Shown in pieces: positions 1 to 7,251 of a stretch of 64,000 nucleotides of DNA. A program made the translations under genes and the position numbers. The DNA is from an uncultured Collinsella sp. Lineage in GTDB: Bacteria; Actinomycetota; Coriobacteriia; Coriobacteriales; Coriobacteriaceae. The first letter of the stretch is position 1. Each line of letters starts with the position of its first letter. Under the pieces are notes generated by a model, which was not told where the DNA came from, did not search any database, and was given only the letters and a program-made list of their open reading frames with translations. The stretch covers positions 62,001-126,000 of the forward strand of contig CAAGEH010000023.1 in assembly GCA_900768795.1 (NCBI GenBank). The letters run 5' to 3'.

Positions 1-305
1 CCGCAAACGTACAGGATGGCAATATCGGCGAGACGCTGACGAGTTTGGCGGCAACGATTCACGGTCGTCGCGAGGCAAGTCCCGAGAAAAGCTATACGGC
101 GCGTCTTTTGACCGATGTCGAAGACGAGCTGCTCAAGAAGATCGCCGAGGAGGCGAGCGAGGTGATCATGGCGTGCAAAGACAACGATCATGATCATATC
201 CGTTACGAGGCGGGAGACTTGATGTATCACCTGCTTGTGACCCTCGAGCGTTACGGCGTCACGCTCGATGAGCTTGCCGGTGAGCTCAACGCACGCATGA
301 AATAA
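1..305 (+). CDS. hisE: Phosphoribosyl-ATP pyrophosphatase HisE, 5' end outside window
   Basis: Hydrolyses phosphoribosyl-ATP to phosphoribosyl-AMP and pyrophosphate, the second step of histidine synthesis, in the cytoplasm. The frame is open from base 3 to the TAA at 303-305, giving 100 visible codons. That is about the full length of the family, so only a few N-terminal residues should be missing. The MazG-like all-alpha signature is clear: the acidic helix LLKKIAEEASEVIMA, then YEAGDLMYHLLVTLE with metal-binding acids. A PHP-type histidinol phosphatase lies downstream on the opposite strand, which fits a histidine context. An internal TTG at 45 could be read as a start, but coding continues upstream of it (NIGETLTS), so I treat the gene as truncated by the window edge. 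Confidence 0.9.
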   Translation, partial: ANVQDGNIGETLTSLAATIHGRREASPEKSYTARLLTDVEDELLKKIAEEASEVIMACKDNDHDHIRYEAGDLMYHLLVTLERYGVTLDELAGELNARMK

Positions 306-353
306 TCGATGGATAGTGGTCGGTGCCGCAACGGGCAGTCCGTCTGATTGCGC

Positions 354-1262
354 CTATAGGGCGACGGTCTCCCATTCTCCCGTGGCATGAGGCAGGTCGA
401 AAGAACGATATCCGCAGCTATAGGCATGTGCCTGCGCATCGCGAATGCCCCATGCGACGTCTTCTGCACGATGCGCGTCGGAACCAAACGTGATGGGTAC
501 TTCGGCATGGGCAAAGCGCTCGAGCAAGCCGGTTGCCGGGTAATAATCATCGAGTCCCTTGCGCAGCGCTGCTGTGGAGACCTCGATGCGCCTACCTGTG
601 TCGTGCGCACATTCCGCCATCTGGTTCCAAAGAGGGCTAAGGTCGAAATCAGGCGCGAACCCATCGTTCACAAATCGACGGGCAAGGTCGGGATGCGCCA
701 TCACATCGAAGTCGAGCGGGCTTTCGCATGCCGAGCACCATGCGTCTACATAGCGATACCATACCTCGCGAACCCCCAGATTTTCCCAAACATGCAGGTC
801 GGAACCATCGTCAATCCATCCGAAGGGGGCGTCGGGCGTATCCGGGCGCTCAACGGCCCCGGTATCGGCAGCACCTGCGGCGCCCGCGTGAATGTCACCG
901 GGCTCGCCTGTCCAGTGCACGCTGCCCAGGCGCACGGCAGCGCCTGCGCTCCAGCGTTCGACGAGGGGCTCGCAGCCCTTATACCAATCGCATTCAAATC
1001 CGTAGACGAACTCCATGCTGGGCACAACTTGCATGGCAAGCTCGCGTGCGGAATCGAAGGCGGCGCGGTGCGCGGGAAGGTTCGCCTCGGTCACTTGAAC
1101 TTCGCCTGCAGGGTCCATGCTGGCGGGAAGCGTGAGATGGTCGGTCGAGACCATCACGGACAGGCCGGCGGCAGCGGCGGCGCGGACGTTGTCCTCAAAC
1201 GTTGCCTTTCCATCCGAGAATTTGGTGTGCGTGTGGCAATCGACCAGCGGACATGTGCTCAT
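354..1262 (-). CDS. hisK: PHP-domain histidinol-phosphatase
   Basis: Likely removes phosphate from L-histidinol phosphate in histidine synthesis. The 302-residue protein starts with the PHP metal motif VDCHTHTKFSDG (about residues 8-19). Further metal-site candidates are STDH near residue 40, FECDW near 90, GSVHW, VMAHPD and the C-terminal GSDAH. I chose the ATG at 1262 because AAGGAG sits just upstream and the protein then begins directly at the PHP fold; the frame stays open to 1424, but that extension is Arg/His-rich and does not look like protein. It converges with hisE, leaving 48 bases between them. Other PHP phosphoesterase activities cannot be excluded, but hisE next door supports this call. 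Confidence 0.8.
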   Translation of the reverse strand: MSTCPLVDCHTHTKFSDGKATFEDNVRAAAAAGLSVMVSTDHLTLPASMDPAGEVQVTEANLPAHRAAFDSARELAMQVVPSMEFVYGFECDWYKGCEPLVERWSAGAAVRLGSVHWTGEPGDIHAGAAGAADTGAVERPDTPDAPFGWIDDGSDLHVWENLGVREVWYRYVDAWCSACESPLDFDVMAHPDLARRFVNDGFAPDFDLSPLWNQMAECAHDTGRRIEVSTAALRKGLDDYYPATGLLERFAHAEVPITFGSDAHRAEDVAWGIRDAQAHAYSCGYRSFDLPHATGEWETVAL

Positions 1263-1396
1263 GGGCGCTCCTTGATTGGGCGGATGTATCGCATTTGGAT
1301 GCATGTGCTGTGCTTTCGCATCGCGCATTAGTGTAGCGCGCCTCAGGTGACAGCGCCTCGGGCGGCGCTTGGAGCTTGCATGCGTTCTTGTCGGCT

Positions 1397-1425
1397 TTGC
1401 AGGCATGCGTGCGGAATGGGACAAT
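1397..1425 (+). promoter_or_regulatory. Candidate sigma70-type promoter for yfcE
   Basis: TTGCAG at 1397-1402 and GACAAT at 1420-1425 are separated by exactly 17 bases and lie 27 bases before the yfcE start. The -10 has a good final AAT. Seen by eye only. Confidence 0.4.
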
Positions 1426-1452
1426 AACGGGGTCTACCGAAAGGACCGCACC

Positions 1453-2001
1453 ATGAAATACCTCATCGCATCCGATATCCACGGTTCCGCCTACTGGACC
1501 GACCGTCTTGTCTCCGCCATCGACCGTGAGCAGCCCGATCGTATCGTTCTGCTCGGCGATTTGCTCTACCACGGACCGCGTAACGACTTGCCGCGCGATT
1601 ACGCCCCCAAGCGCGTGATTCCCGCACTCAACGCACTCGCCGATCGCATCATCGCCGTGCGCGGTAACTGCGATGCCGAAGTCGACCAGATGGTGCTCGA
1701 TTTTCCCATCATGTCCGACTATGCCACGTTGTTCGACGAGAACGGCCGCGAGCTGTTTCTCACACATGGGCACGTGTTTGGCGCCGGCATGCACAACAGC
1801 GTGGACCATGCGCCCGCGCTGCCTGAGGGCTCCGCGCTTGTTTACGGCCATACGCATGTCAAGGTGAACGAAGAAAGTGCCGCCTATCCGGGTCTGTGGC
1901 TTTTCAATCCGGGTAGCGTCTCGATTCCCAAAGACGGTACGCACAGTTACGGCATCTACGAAGACGGTGTGTTTCATCATCAGGTGATGGAGGAGGAGTA
2001 G
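1453..2001 (+). CDS. yfcE: YfcE/MJ0936-type metallophosphoesterase
   Basis: A 182-residue calcineurin-like phosphodiesterase. All metal-site blocks appear in order: SDIHG (residues 6-10), GDLLYHGPRN, GNCDAE, THGH and YGHTH, followed by NPGS. Members hydrolyse phosphodiesters in vitro, and the physiological substrate is usually unknown. The start is the ATG at 1453, which begins MKYLIASDIHG and has AAAGGA upstream; the open frame upstream of it does not resemble the family. The stop is 2 bases before the mazG GTG, so the two are probably cotranscribed. Confidence 0.85.
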   Translation: MKYLIASDIHGSAYWTDRLVSAIDREQPDRIVLLGDLLYHGPRNDLPRDYAPKRVIPALNALADRIIAVRGNCDAEVDQMVLDFPIMSDYATLFDENGRELFLTHGHVFGAGMHNSVDHAPALPEGSALVYGHTHVKVNEESAAYPGLWLFNPGSVSIPKDGTHSYGIYEDGVFHHQVMEEE

Positions 2002-2003
2002 CC

Positions 2004-2963
2004 GTGGCGGATATGTTGTCTCAGGTTGATGCCACGAGGTCATCGGATGCTCCGTCGAACTCCATGCAGGCAGGCGCCTCGATGCCAATGCAATCAATGG
2101 CAACGCAAAATGCCGAGGGAACGCGGCGCATGGAAACGCATGTCGATGCGAGCGCCGAGTTTCAGCACTTGGTCGATACCATTTGGCGCCTGCGCCAGCC
2201 CGATGGATGCCCTTGGGATCGCAGGCAGACGCATCAAAGTATCGGTAAGAACATGATCGAGGAGGCGTACGAGGCTCTCGACTGTATCGAGGCGGACGAT
2301 TCCGATCATTTGCGTGAGGAACTCGGAGACGTACTCATGCAGGTTGTGCTTCATGCTCAGATTGCCGCCGATGCCGGTGAATTCACTATGGCAGACGTCG
2401 CACACGATATCGATGCCAAGTTGATTCGCCGTCATCCGCATGTTTTCGGAGCGGCGGATGCCGATACCGCCGAGGACGTTCTCAAGATTTGGGACAAGGT
2501 CAAGCTCGAGGAGAAGGCCGCTAAGGACAAGAAGGTAACTGCAGCAGACGCAGATGATGCCGCGCCAGAAGGCCTGCTCGACGGCGTGCCGACGCATCTG
2601 CCTGCGCTCATGCAGGCTCAAAAGGTGTCGCGCAAAGCTGCCGCCGTGGGCTTTGAGTGGGATACCGTAGCCGATGTTTGGGACAAGTTTGCCGAAGAGC
2701 GCGCCGAGTTCAATGCGGAGGCTCCTTCAACTCCCGAGCGCGAGATGGAGTTCGGAGACATGCTTTTCGCGCTTGTAAACGTTGCCCGTAAAGAGGGGAT
2801 CGATGCAGAGAGCGCTTTGCGTGCCTCCACGGCAAAATTCCGTCACCGCTGGGCTTCGATGGAGACTGCTGCTAGAGCGGAAGGTGCGGATCTTGGTGCC
2901 TTATCGACTGCTGATCTCAATGCTCTTTGGGAGCATGCCAAGGAGAGCGAGCGTAGCGCATAG
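2004..2963 (+). CDS. mazG: MazG nucleoside triphosphate pyrophosphohydrolase
   Basis: Cleaves (d)NTPs to NMP and pyrophosphate and acts as a house-cleaning enzyme. Length is 319 residues. The first MazG domain starts around residue 53: WRLRQPDGCPWDRRQTHQ, then the EEAYEALD and REELGDVLMQVVLHA helices carrying the EExxE...ExxD metal ligands, then RRHPHVFG. A second MazG-like domain follows after residue 190 (KVSRKAAAVGFEW, EMEFGDMLFALVNVAR). The first 50 residues are a poorly conserved Met/Ser-rich extension, so a start at a later ATG is possible. I used the GTG at 2004 because GGAGGAG precedes it and it follows yfcE by 2 bases. Confidence 0.88.
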   Translation: MADMLSQVDATRSSDAPSNSMQAGASMPMQSMATQNAEGTRRMETHVDASAEFQHLVDTIWRLRQPDGCPWDRRQTHQSIGKNMIEEAYEALDCIEADDSDHLREELGDVLMQVVLHAQIAADAGEFTMADVAHDIDAKLIRRHPHVFGAADADTAEDVLKIWDKVKLEEKAAKDKKVTAADADDAAPEGLLDGVPTHLPALMQAQKVSRKAAAVGFEWDTVADVWDKFAEERAEFNAEAPSTPEREMEFGDMLFALVNVARKEGIDAESALRASTAKFRHRWASMETAARAEGADLGALSTADLNALWEHAKESERSA

Positions 2964-3008
2964 GTACACCTGCTCACCGTGGCCAAACTCCACGAAAAAT
3001 GCTGGTGT

Positions 3009-3029
3009 TTTACAGGTATAACCTGTAAA
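3009..3029. promoter_or_regulatory. Perfect palindrome, operator-like
   Basis: Arms TTTACAGGT (3009-3017) and ACCTGTAAA (3021-3029) are perfect inverted repeats around ATA. The site lies 46 bases past the mazG stop and before a terminator-like hairpin. It has the size and symmetry of a dimeric repressor site, but no gene-specific consensus is recognised. It could also be a short RNA hairpin. Confidence 0.35.
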
Positions 3030-3040
3030 CTTCCTGCTCA

Positions 3041-3079
3041 TGGCACTGAGGGCAACATGCGTTCGGTGCCACTTTTTTT
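3041..3079 (+). terminator. Intrinsic terminator after mazG
   Basis: TGGCACTGA pairs with TCGGTGCCA across an 11-base loop and is followed by a run of seven T. It would end the yfcE-mazG transcript. Confidence 0.7.
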
Positions 3080-3172
3080 CAAGGACGAATTGGTCTCTGT
3101 CACGCGCCGGCAGCGTGGTATAACTATGCTTACGAATTGGCGCAAATACACCTCAAACGCAAAAGGCGCAAC

Positions 3173-3832
3173 ATGAACTCTACGTATGGCAACATAGCCG
3201 GGACAGCTGTCCCCACGCGCACCGCTCCCCGCGGGCGATACGTTGCACCTGCGCCTACGCCGCGTAAGCGCAGGTCGTGCGGTTCGTCTTTTGCATCAGC
3301 CGATGCTTCCGTTGCAGCTCCTGCGCATCCTCGGTCGCGTAGCCGCTTTATGCGCTATGCCGACGATTCTCAGCTCGTTCGCTCGCTTTATCCTTTGACG
3401 GTCGGTCCGGGGCGCACGCTCTGCATCGTTGTTTTTATTGCGGTCGCCCTTCTTGCGCTATATGGTCCCGTGCGCAACCTGTATGCGAACCACCGCACTA
3501 ACGAAATCAGGGCGAGTCAGCTCGAGCTTCAAAATCAGTACGTCTCTACGCTCAGCGATAGCGTCAAGTCCCTTTTGAGCGAAGACGGGATCAAGGAGAC
3601 AGCAAACGCACGATACGGTTGGACCGAGAACGGTGACCGCGCCATCAACATCATCGAGCCAGACGGTTCGACCACGAAGTCGGATAAGGGCGCCTCGACA
3701 AAGTCCAAAAAAAGTAACGTGCCCACAACGCCGCAGGAGCTTAAAAAGGCGCAGGCTGAGGTCGCAGCCGAAGCACCGTGGTACACCCGCATGCTCGACG
3801 GCGTGTTTGGATACAAGGCTCCTGTTGACTAG
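3173..3832 (+). CDS. FtsB/DivIC-like septum formation protein
   Basis: A 219-residue bitopic membrane protein. The N-terminal 75 residues are Pro/Arg/Ser-rich and cytoplasmic. One membrane segment follows (TLCIVVFIAVALLALYGPVR, roughly 82-101), and then a short heptad-like stretch (NEIRASQLELQNQYVSTLSDS) and a conserved-looking ARYGWTENGDRAINI block. This is the layout of FtsB/DivIC, which holds FtsL and FtsQ in the divisome. The start is the ATG at 3173 behind AAAGG. It stands just ahead of a Ppx/GppA gene, a placement common in actinobacteria (eno-ftsB-ppx). The C-terminal tail is rich in Lys/Ser/Thr and lacks recognisable motifs. Confidence 0.72.
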   Translation: MNSTYGNIAGTAVPTRTAPRGRYVAPAPTPRKRRSCGSSFASADASVAAPAHPRSRSRFMRYADDSQLVRSLYPLTVGPGRTLCIVVFIAVALLALYGPVRNLYANHRTNEIRASQLELQNQYVSTLSDSVKSLLSEDGIKETANARYGWTENGDRAINIIEPDGSTTKSDKGASTKSKKSNVPTTPQELKKAQAEVAAEAPWYTRMLDGVFGYKAPVD

Positions 3833-3861
3833 ACTTGCAGTGCGATAAGGCAGGAAATCTC

Positions 3862-4968
3862 ATGGCAAAATTGCATAAGGTCGCGGCAATCGACCTCGGT
3901 ACGGTTTCATCGCGGTTGGTGCTTGCAGAGGTGAGCGATGGCACGATCGTCTCGTCGAACAAGCATACCGAGATAACCGATTTGGGCGAGGGCGTCGATG
4001 CGACCGGTCGTTTTTGCGAGGGGGCAGTCGAGCGCGTGACGGCTGCGTGCTCGACGTTTGTGAACGAGGCCCGCGCATTCGGTGCGGAGTGCATCTGCAC
4101 GACGCTGACGAGTGCGGCACGCGATGTTTCAAACGGGGAGTTGCTACTGGGCCGCCTGCGCGATCTGGATTTAAAACCGCAGGTAATATCTGGTCTTGTC
4201 GAGGCGCGCCTCACGTTTTTCGGAGTCGCGCACGATTTTTTGAACGAGCGGATTCTCGTTGCCGATTCGGGTGGCGGATCGACGGAGCTCGTCTGCGGAA
4301 GCTACGTGCAGCAGCTGGGCACGGCTGCGGAGCGAGGTCGTACTGCTGAGGGGCAGCGTGGCGCGGCAAGGCTTGAGCTCGAGGATACGCAGTCGCTCAA
4401 TATCGGGTGCCGTCGCGTGACCGAGCGCTTTTTGCTGAGCGATCCGGCGACCGATGAAGAGATCGCCCGCGCTTCACGATGGGCTGAGGAGCAGTTTTCT
4501 GAGTATTGGACGGGTGCGCGCGACGGTGCGACCGGTGCCGTTGCGGGTGCCGGGCGGGTTCCCTGTGCTGCTACCTGTGCCGTTTGCGCAGGTGATGCCG
4601 CTAAACCGGAGCGGCTCGTTGCCGTAGGGGGTACGGTTACGACGCTTGTCGCCATGGTTTACGAGCTCAAACAATACGATTCCGCGTTCGTTCATCTCCA
4701 CGATCTGACGCTTGCAGAGGTCGAAACGGCTATCGAGCGCATGCGCGGACTTGTTTCCGGCGAGATTGCCACTCTTCCGGGCATCCAGCCTAAGCGCGCA
4801 CGCGTCATTCTCGCCGGTTCGCTCGTTATTCGCGCGCTCATGCGAACGGGCGGTTATGACAGACTGACGGTTAGCGAGAACAGCCTGCTCGCGGGGATGG
4901 CTGCAACGATTAATGAGGCGCTCGATGGCGTGGAGCCGACTATCGGATGGACGCCCGAGTTAAGCTAG
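3862..4968 (+). CDS. ppx: Ppx/GppA exopolyphosphatase family protein
   Basis: Hydrolyses terminal phosphate from polyphosphate or pppGpp. Length is 368 residues, in the range of the short single-module Ppx/GppA proteins. The ASKHA ATPase fold shows AAIDLGTVSSRLVLAEV (residues 8-24) as phosphate loop 1 and ILVADSGGGSTELVCG near residue 135 as phosphate loop 2, with GGTVTTLVAM and AGSLVIRALM later. A Gly/Ala-rich insert (near residues 215-250) looks lineage-specific. The ATG at 3862 lies behind GCAGGAAA. Ppx and GppA cannot be told apart here. Confidence 0.85.
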   Translation: MAKLHKVAAIDLGTVSSRLVLAEVSDGTIVSSNKHTEITDLGEGVDATGRFCEGAVERVTAACSTFVNEARAFGAECICTTLTSAARDVSNGELLLGRLRDLDLKPQVISGLVEARLTFFGVAHDFLNERILVADSGGGSTELVCGSYVQQLGTAAERGRTAEGQRGAARLELEDTQSLNIGCRRVTERFLLSDPATDEEIARASRWAEEQFSEYWTGARDGATGAVAGAGRVPCAATCAVCAGDAAKPERLVAVGGTVTTLVAMVYELKQYDSAFVHLHDLTLAEVETAIERMRGLVSGEIATLPGIQPKRARVILAGSLVIRALMRTGGYDRLTVSENSLLAGMAATINEALDGVEPTIGWTPELS

Positions 4969-4998
4969 CTGCTCCATGTGCTAGACTCAAGATGCTTT

Positions 4999-5083
4999 GG
5001 GGGCGTGGCGGAATTGGCATACGCAGGAGACTTAAAATCTCTCGCCGCAAGGATTGTGGGTTCGAGTCCCACCGCCCCTACCA
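4999..5083 (+). tRNA. tRNA-Leu (TAA)
   Basis: 85 bases including encoded CCA. Acceptor arms are GGGGGCG and CGCCCCT. The anticodon stem GGAGA/TCTCT encloses loop CTTAAAA with anticodon TAA. The long variable arm expected of a class II tRNA and the T-arm GGGTTCGAGTCCC are present. A possible -10 (TAGACT) lies about 15 bases upstream. Confidence 0.96.
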
Positions 5084-5159
5084 GTAATTGACCGGGCTCG
5101 CTTCCAGCGGGCCTGTTTTTGATGGATACGATCGGCTACCGTTCATGAAAGGACAGATA

Positions 5160-5537
5160 ATGGAGTCATCCGAGCAGAACCCGGCGCAGCTTTTCGGTAT
5201 GCGTCTGGCACATGTGGGCATCAATGCACAGAATCCAGATGAGGCGCGCGAGATTGCCGAGTTCTTTTCGGAGCTTATGGGCCTCGAGGTTATCGAGACG
5301 CCGGTTTCGTACTTTTCGGATACCTACGTTGAGACGATGAAGCAGAACGGTCGCGGAACGCATGGGCACATCGGTTTCGGCGTCGACGACATGGCTGCTG
5401 CTGAGAAATGGTTTGCCGAGCGCGGCTTCCATGTAAACGAGGAGAGCCGTGCGCTCAATCCCGACGGCTCGACCAAACTTGTATATTTCGATCGCGAAAT
5501 CGGTGGGTTTGCTATCCATATCGTGCAGAACGCGTAA
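5160..5537 (+). CDS. VOC (glyoxalase/bleomycin-resistance fold) protein
   Basis: A 125-residue single-domain VOC protein. Two beta-alpha-beta-beta-beta halves can be followed: RLAHVGINAQNPDEAREIAEFFSELMG, then HIGFGVDDMAAAEKWFAERGFHV and VYFDREIGGFAIHIVQ. Candidate metal ligands are the His in LAHVGI, the His in THGHIGF and the acidic residue near the C-terminus. The substrate is unknown; relatives include glyoxalase-like enzymes and proteins linked to sugar-acid metabolism. The ATG at 5160 follows GAAAGGA. It sits alone between two tRNA-Leu genes. Confidence 0.75.
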   Translation: MESSEQNPAQLFGMRLAHVGINAQNPDEAREIAEFFSELMGLEVIETPVSYFSDTYVETMKQNGRGTHGHIGFGVDDMAAAEKWFAERGFHVNEESRALNPDGSTKLVYFDREIGGFAIHIVQNA

Positions 5538-5544
5538 AAAGTTC

Positions 5545-5573
5545 TTGAAACGGCTGTTCTGTTTGGGTAATAT
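5545..5573 (+). promoter_or_regulatory. Promoter of tRNA-Leu (CAG)
   Basis: TTGAAA (5545-5550) and TAATAT (5568-5573) are spaced by 17 bases, with the tRNA starting 10 bases after the -10. This is the best sigma70-type promoter in the window. Confidence 0.75.
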
Positions 5574-5583
5574 TTAACAGCAC

Positions 5584-5670
5584 GCGGGCGTGGCGGAATT
5601 GGCAGACGCGTAGGCTTCAGGTGCCTATGGGCTTCGGCTCGTGAAGGTTCAAGTCCTTTCGCCCGCACCA
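5584..5670 (+). tRNA. tRNA-Leu (CAG)
   Basis: 87 bases with encoded CCA. Acceptor arms GCGGGCG and CGCCCGC pair fully. The anticodon stem TAGGC/GCCTA encloses TTCAGGT with anticodon CAG. A class II variable arm and T-arm are present. Confidence 0.96.
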
Positions 5671-5681
5671 TTGGTTGTTAA

Positions 5682-5708
5682 GGTCTCCGGCAACGGAGGC
5701 CTTTTTTT
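5682..5708 (+). terminator. Terminator of tRNA-Leu (CAG)
   Basis: GGTCTCC and GGAGGCC pair (one G-T) around GGCAAC, followed by seven T. It lies 12 bases after the tRNA. Confidence 0.85.
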
Positions 5709-5747
5709 GTTGCTACGCGCTTTCTCCCCACCGTTTTGCTACGCGCC

Positions 5748-5871
5748 CCCTACTGTTTCCCTGACTTTCTAAGTTCTCGAATTTTTGAGCCGTATAAAAA
5801 CCGCAGGTAGATACGTGTATGTTTCCACCGAGGCGTAAAATGAATCTTAATAAGTCAGGGAAACGGTAGGG
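5748..5871. repeat. 124-base element with 20-base terminal inverted repeats
   Basis: The left arm CCCTACTGTTTCCCTGACTT (5748-5767) and right arm AAGTCAGGGAAACGGTAGGG (5852-5871) are inverted copies with one mismatch. The 84 bases between them are AT-richer than the surroundings and contain no open frame of note. Size and layout match a MITE-like element or a folded RNA. A second element of the same size and design lies at 21212-21334, but its arms differ. No target-site duplication is obvious. Confidence 0.6.
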
Positions 5872-5916
5872 AGGGAGGAGACAGTGCTGCGGCGTTCATG
5901 TCCGTCTTCATTTAGT

Positions 5917-6051
5917 ACAGGCCGACTGATTGGTAGAGCTCTTACAGGCCGACTGATTGGCAGAGCTCTTACAGGCCGACTGATTGGTAGAGCTCTTACA
6001 GGCCGACTGATTGGTAGAGCTCTTACAGGCCGACTGATTGGTAGAGCTCTT
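5917..6051. repeat. Five tandem 27-base copies of a gene 3' end
   Basis: A 27-base unit beginning ACAGGCCGACTGATTGG repeats five times without gaps (5917-5943, 5944-5970, 5971-5997, 5998-6024, 6025-6051). Only the second copy differs clearly, with C for T in TTGGCAGAG. The rightmost copy is the last nine codons of the minus-strand gene ending at 6023, and each unit carries that gene's stop codon across the junction. The other four copies therefore lie beyond the stop, in the same reading frame. Confidence 0.9.
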
Positions 6052-7087
6052 TCGCGAACTCCTTATTGTTTATGGTCCAATCGCCGTCATGCTTGGTGAG
6101 CACGACTCTTCCTGTCCCGCTAAACGTCTTGTCCATCTTCTTGAGCGCCTCGGCGAAGATGCTCCGCATGTGAGCCTTCTGCGCGTCGTCGAGTTTGTCT
6201 CCGTGTGCGCTGTCGCTATAGGAGCCTTGTAGCCCTTGCTTTTCGAGATACTTCTCGGCCTTTGAACAAAAGGCATCGTCAACCTGGGAAATATAAGGGT
6301 ACGTGGTATCAAAATACACAACGGTGGCGTCCTCATAGGCATAGGCGCTACCGACGCTAACCGTCGTGTAGCCGCTTGCCCATGTGCAAAAATCATCGGT
6401 ATTGATGCCGAGTTCGGCAGACGTGTAACCCAAATCGTTTTTGAGCTCGTCATCAAGCCTCGTAACATACTGGGCGTCCATAGCCCGCTTGTCGTCGAGC
6501 ATGCTGGTCGCGCGGTTTGTTACGAGCTTCATGGCACTGTCTTCGCGATCCTTGTCGTCGACCATATCGCCGTAATCTTCTTTGCTTGCCTCGGTCGCAC
6601 CCGAATGAGTACTCCCAGCATCAAAGATGTCCGATGCGACCGTGGAGATAAGGGACGTGCACGAGGTGATAAGAGCGCTGAAGAGATTGAAAACCACGAT
6701 GACCAAAACGACAATGAGCAGGACTCGCTTGCGACGATGGACATTTTTGTCTGTGGCTTCGGGCTGCTGAGGGTCATTTCTCAAAGCTCCGTATACAGGT
6801 TTTTCCTGCGTTTTAACCCGCGACTTCCGGTTTCGTTCGCGCGCAGCCTTACGGGCGTTTTCGACCTGTGCTTTATTGCTGTCAGCGATCGACCGGTCAA
6901 ACGACTCGCTATGCTCGGTTGCAGGCTGAAAATCATCAACTTGTTTTTTCGGAGCTTCATAGGGGCTGCCGTCAAAGGCACATTCGTCGACATCATCGTG
7001 CATCGCCTCGGGGTCATCCCAGGGCATAACGGGTTCGCCCGCATTAAACGGGTCGATATTGTCTCCCTTACGATCGAACAGCGACAT
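6023..7087 (-). CDS. Single-span membrane protein of unknown function
   Basis: Function not recognised. The 354-residue protein has an acidic, charged cytoplasmic N-terminus (about 115 residues, Asp/Glu-rich then Arg/Lys-rich), one membrane segment VLLIVVLVIVVFNLFSALI, and a 200-residue outside domain that begins with TSCTSLISTVASDIF and has three scattered Cys. The ATG at 7087 follows GGAGG. It ends ...ELYQSVGL and this end is tandemly repeated downstream. It is divergent from the SPFH gene, with a perfect palindrome between them. It may be a Coriobacteriia-specific envelope protein. Confidence 0.7.
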   Translation of the reverse strand: MSLFDRKGDNIDPFNAGEPVMPWDDPEAMHDDVDECAFDGSPYEAPKKQVDDFQPATEHSESFDRSIADSNKAQVENARKAARERNRKSRVKTQEKPVYGALRNDPQQPEATDKNVHRRKRVLLIVVLVIVVFNLFSALITSCTSLISTVASDIFDAGSTHSGATEASKEDYGDMVDDKDREDSAMKLVTNRATSMLDDKRAMDAQYVTRLDDELKNDLGYTSAELGINTDDFCTWASGYTTVSVGSAYAYEDATVVYFDTTYPYISQVDDAFCSKAEKYLEKQGLQGSYSDSAHGDKLDDAQKAHMRSIFAEALKKMDKTFSGTGRVVLTKHDGDWTINNKEFAKELYQSVGL

Positions 7088-7160
7088 TGGTCCTCCAGTT
7101 CGCGAGGGCTGGCTTGCTGATAGAGCAGTATACACGCAAGGTGCCGTCTTTGTATCAAAG

Positions 7161-7174
7161 CTTGTTTAAACAAG
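7161..7174. promoter_or_regulatory. 14-base perfect palindrome overlapping a -35 region
   Basis: CTTGTTTAAACAAG is perfectly symmetric and lies in the 164-base divergent gap between the gene starting at 7087 and the SPFH gene. TTGTTT inside it could be a -35 with TATGGT (7187-7192) as -10 at 18 bases, so a bound protein would block the SPFH promoter. Inference from layout. Confidence 0.35.
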
Positions 7175-7251
7175 TGGAAATTCTGCTATGGTTCAAGCAT
7201 CAAAACCGTTATTCTTATGCCTATGGTAGCCTCTGTTTTGAGGAGTTAGAC

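Noticed and set aside
5671..6060. CRISPR array
   Set aside because: The 27-base units are joined without spacers and derive from a gene end. No cas gene is present.
5884..6099. A plus-strand open frame with repeated LTGRLIGRA units
   Set aside because: It is the antisense reading of the 27-base repeat array and the end of the minus-strand gene; a repeat with no stop stays open by default.
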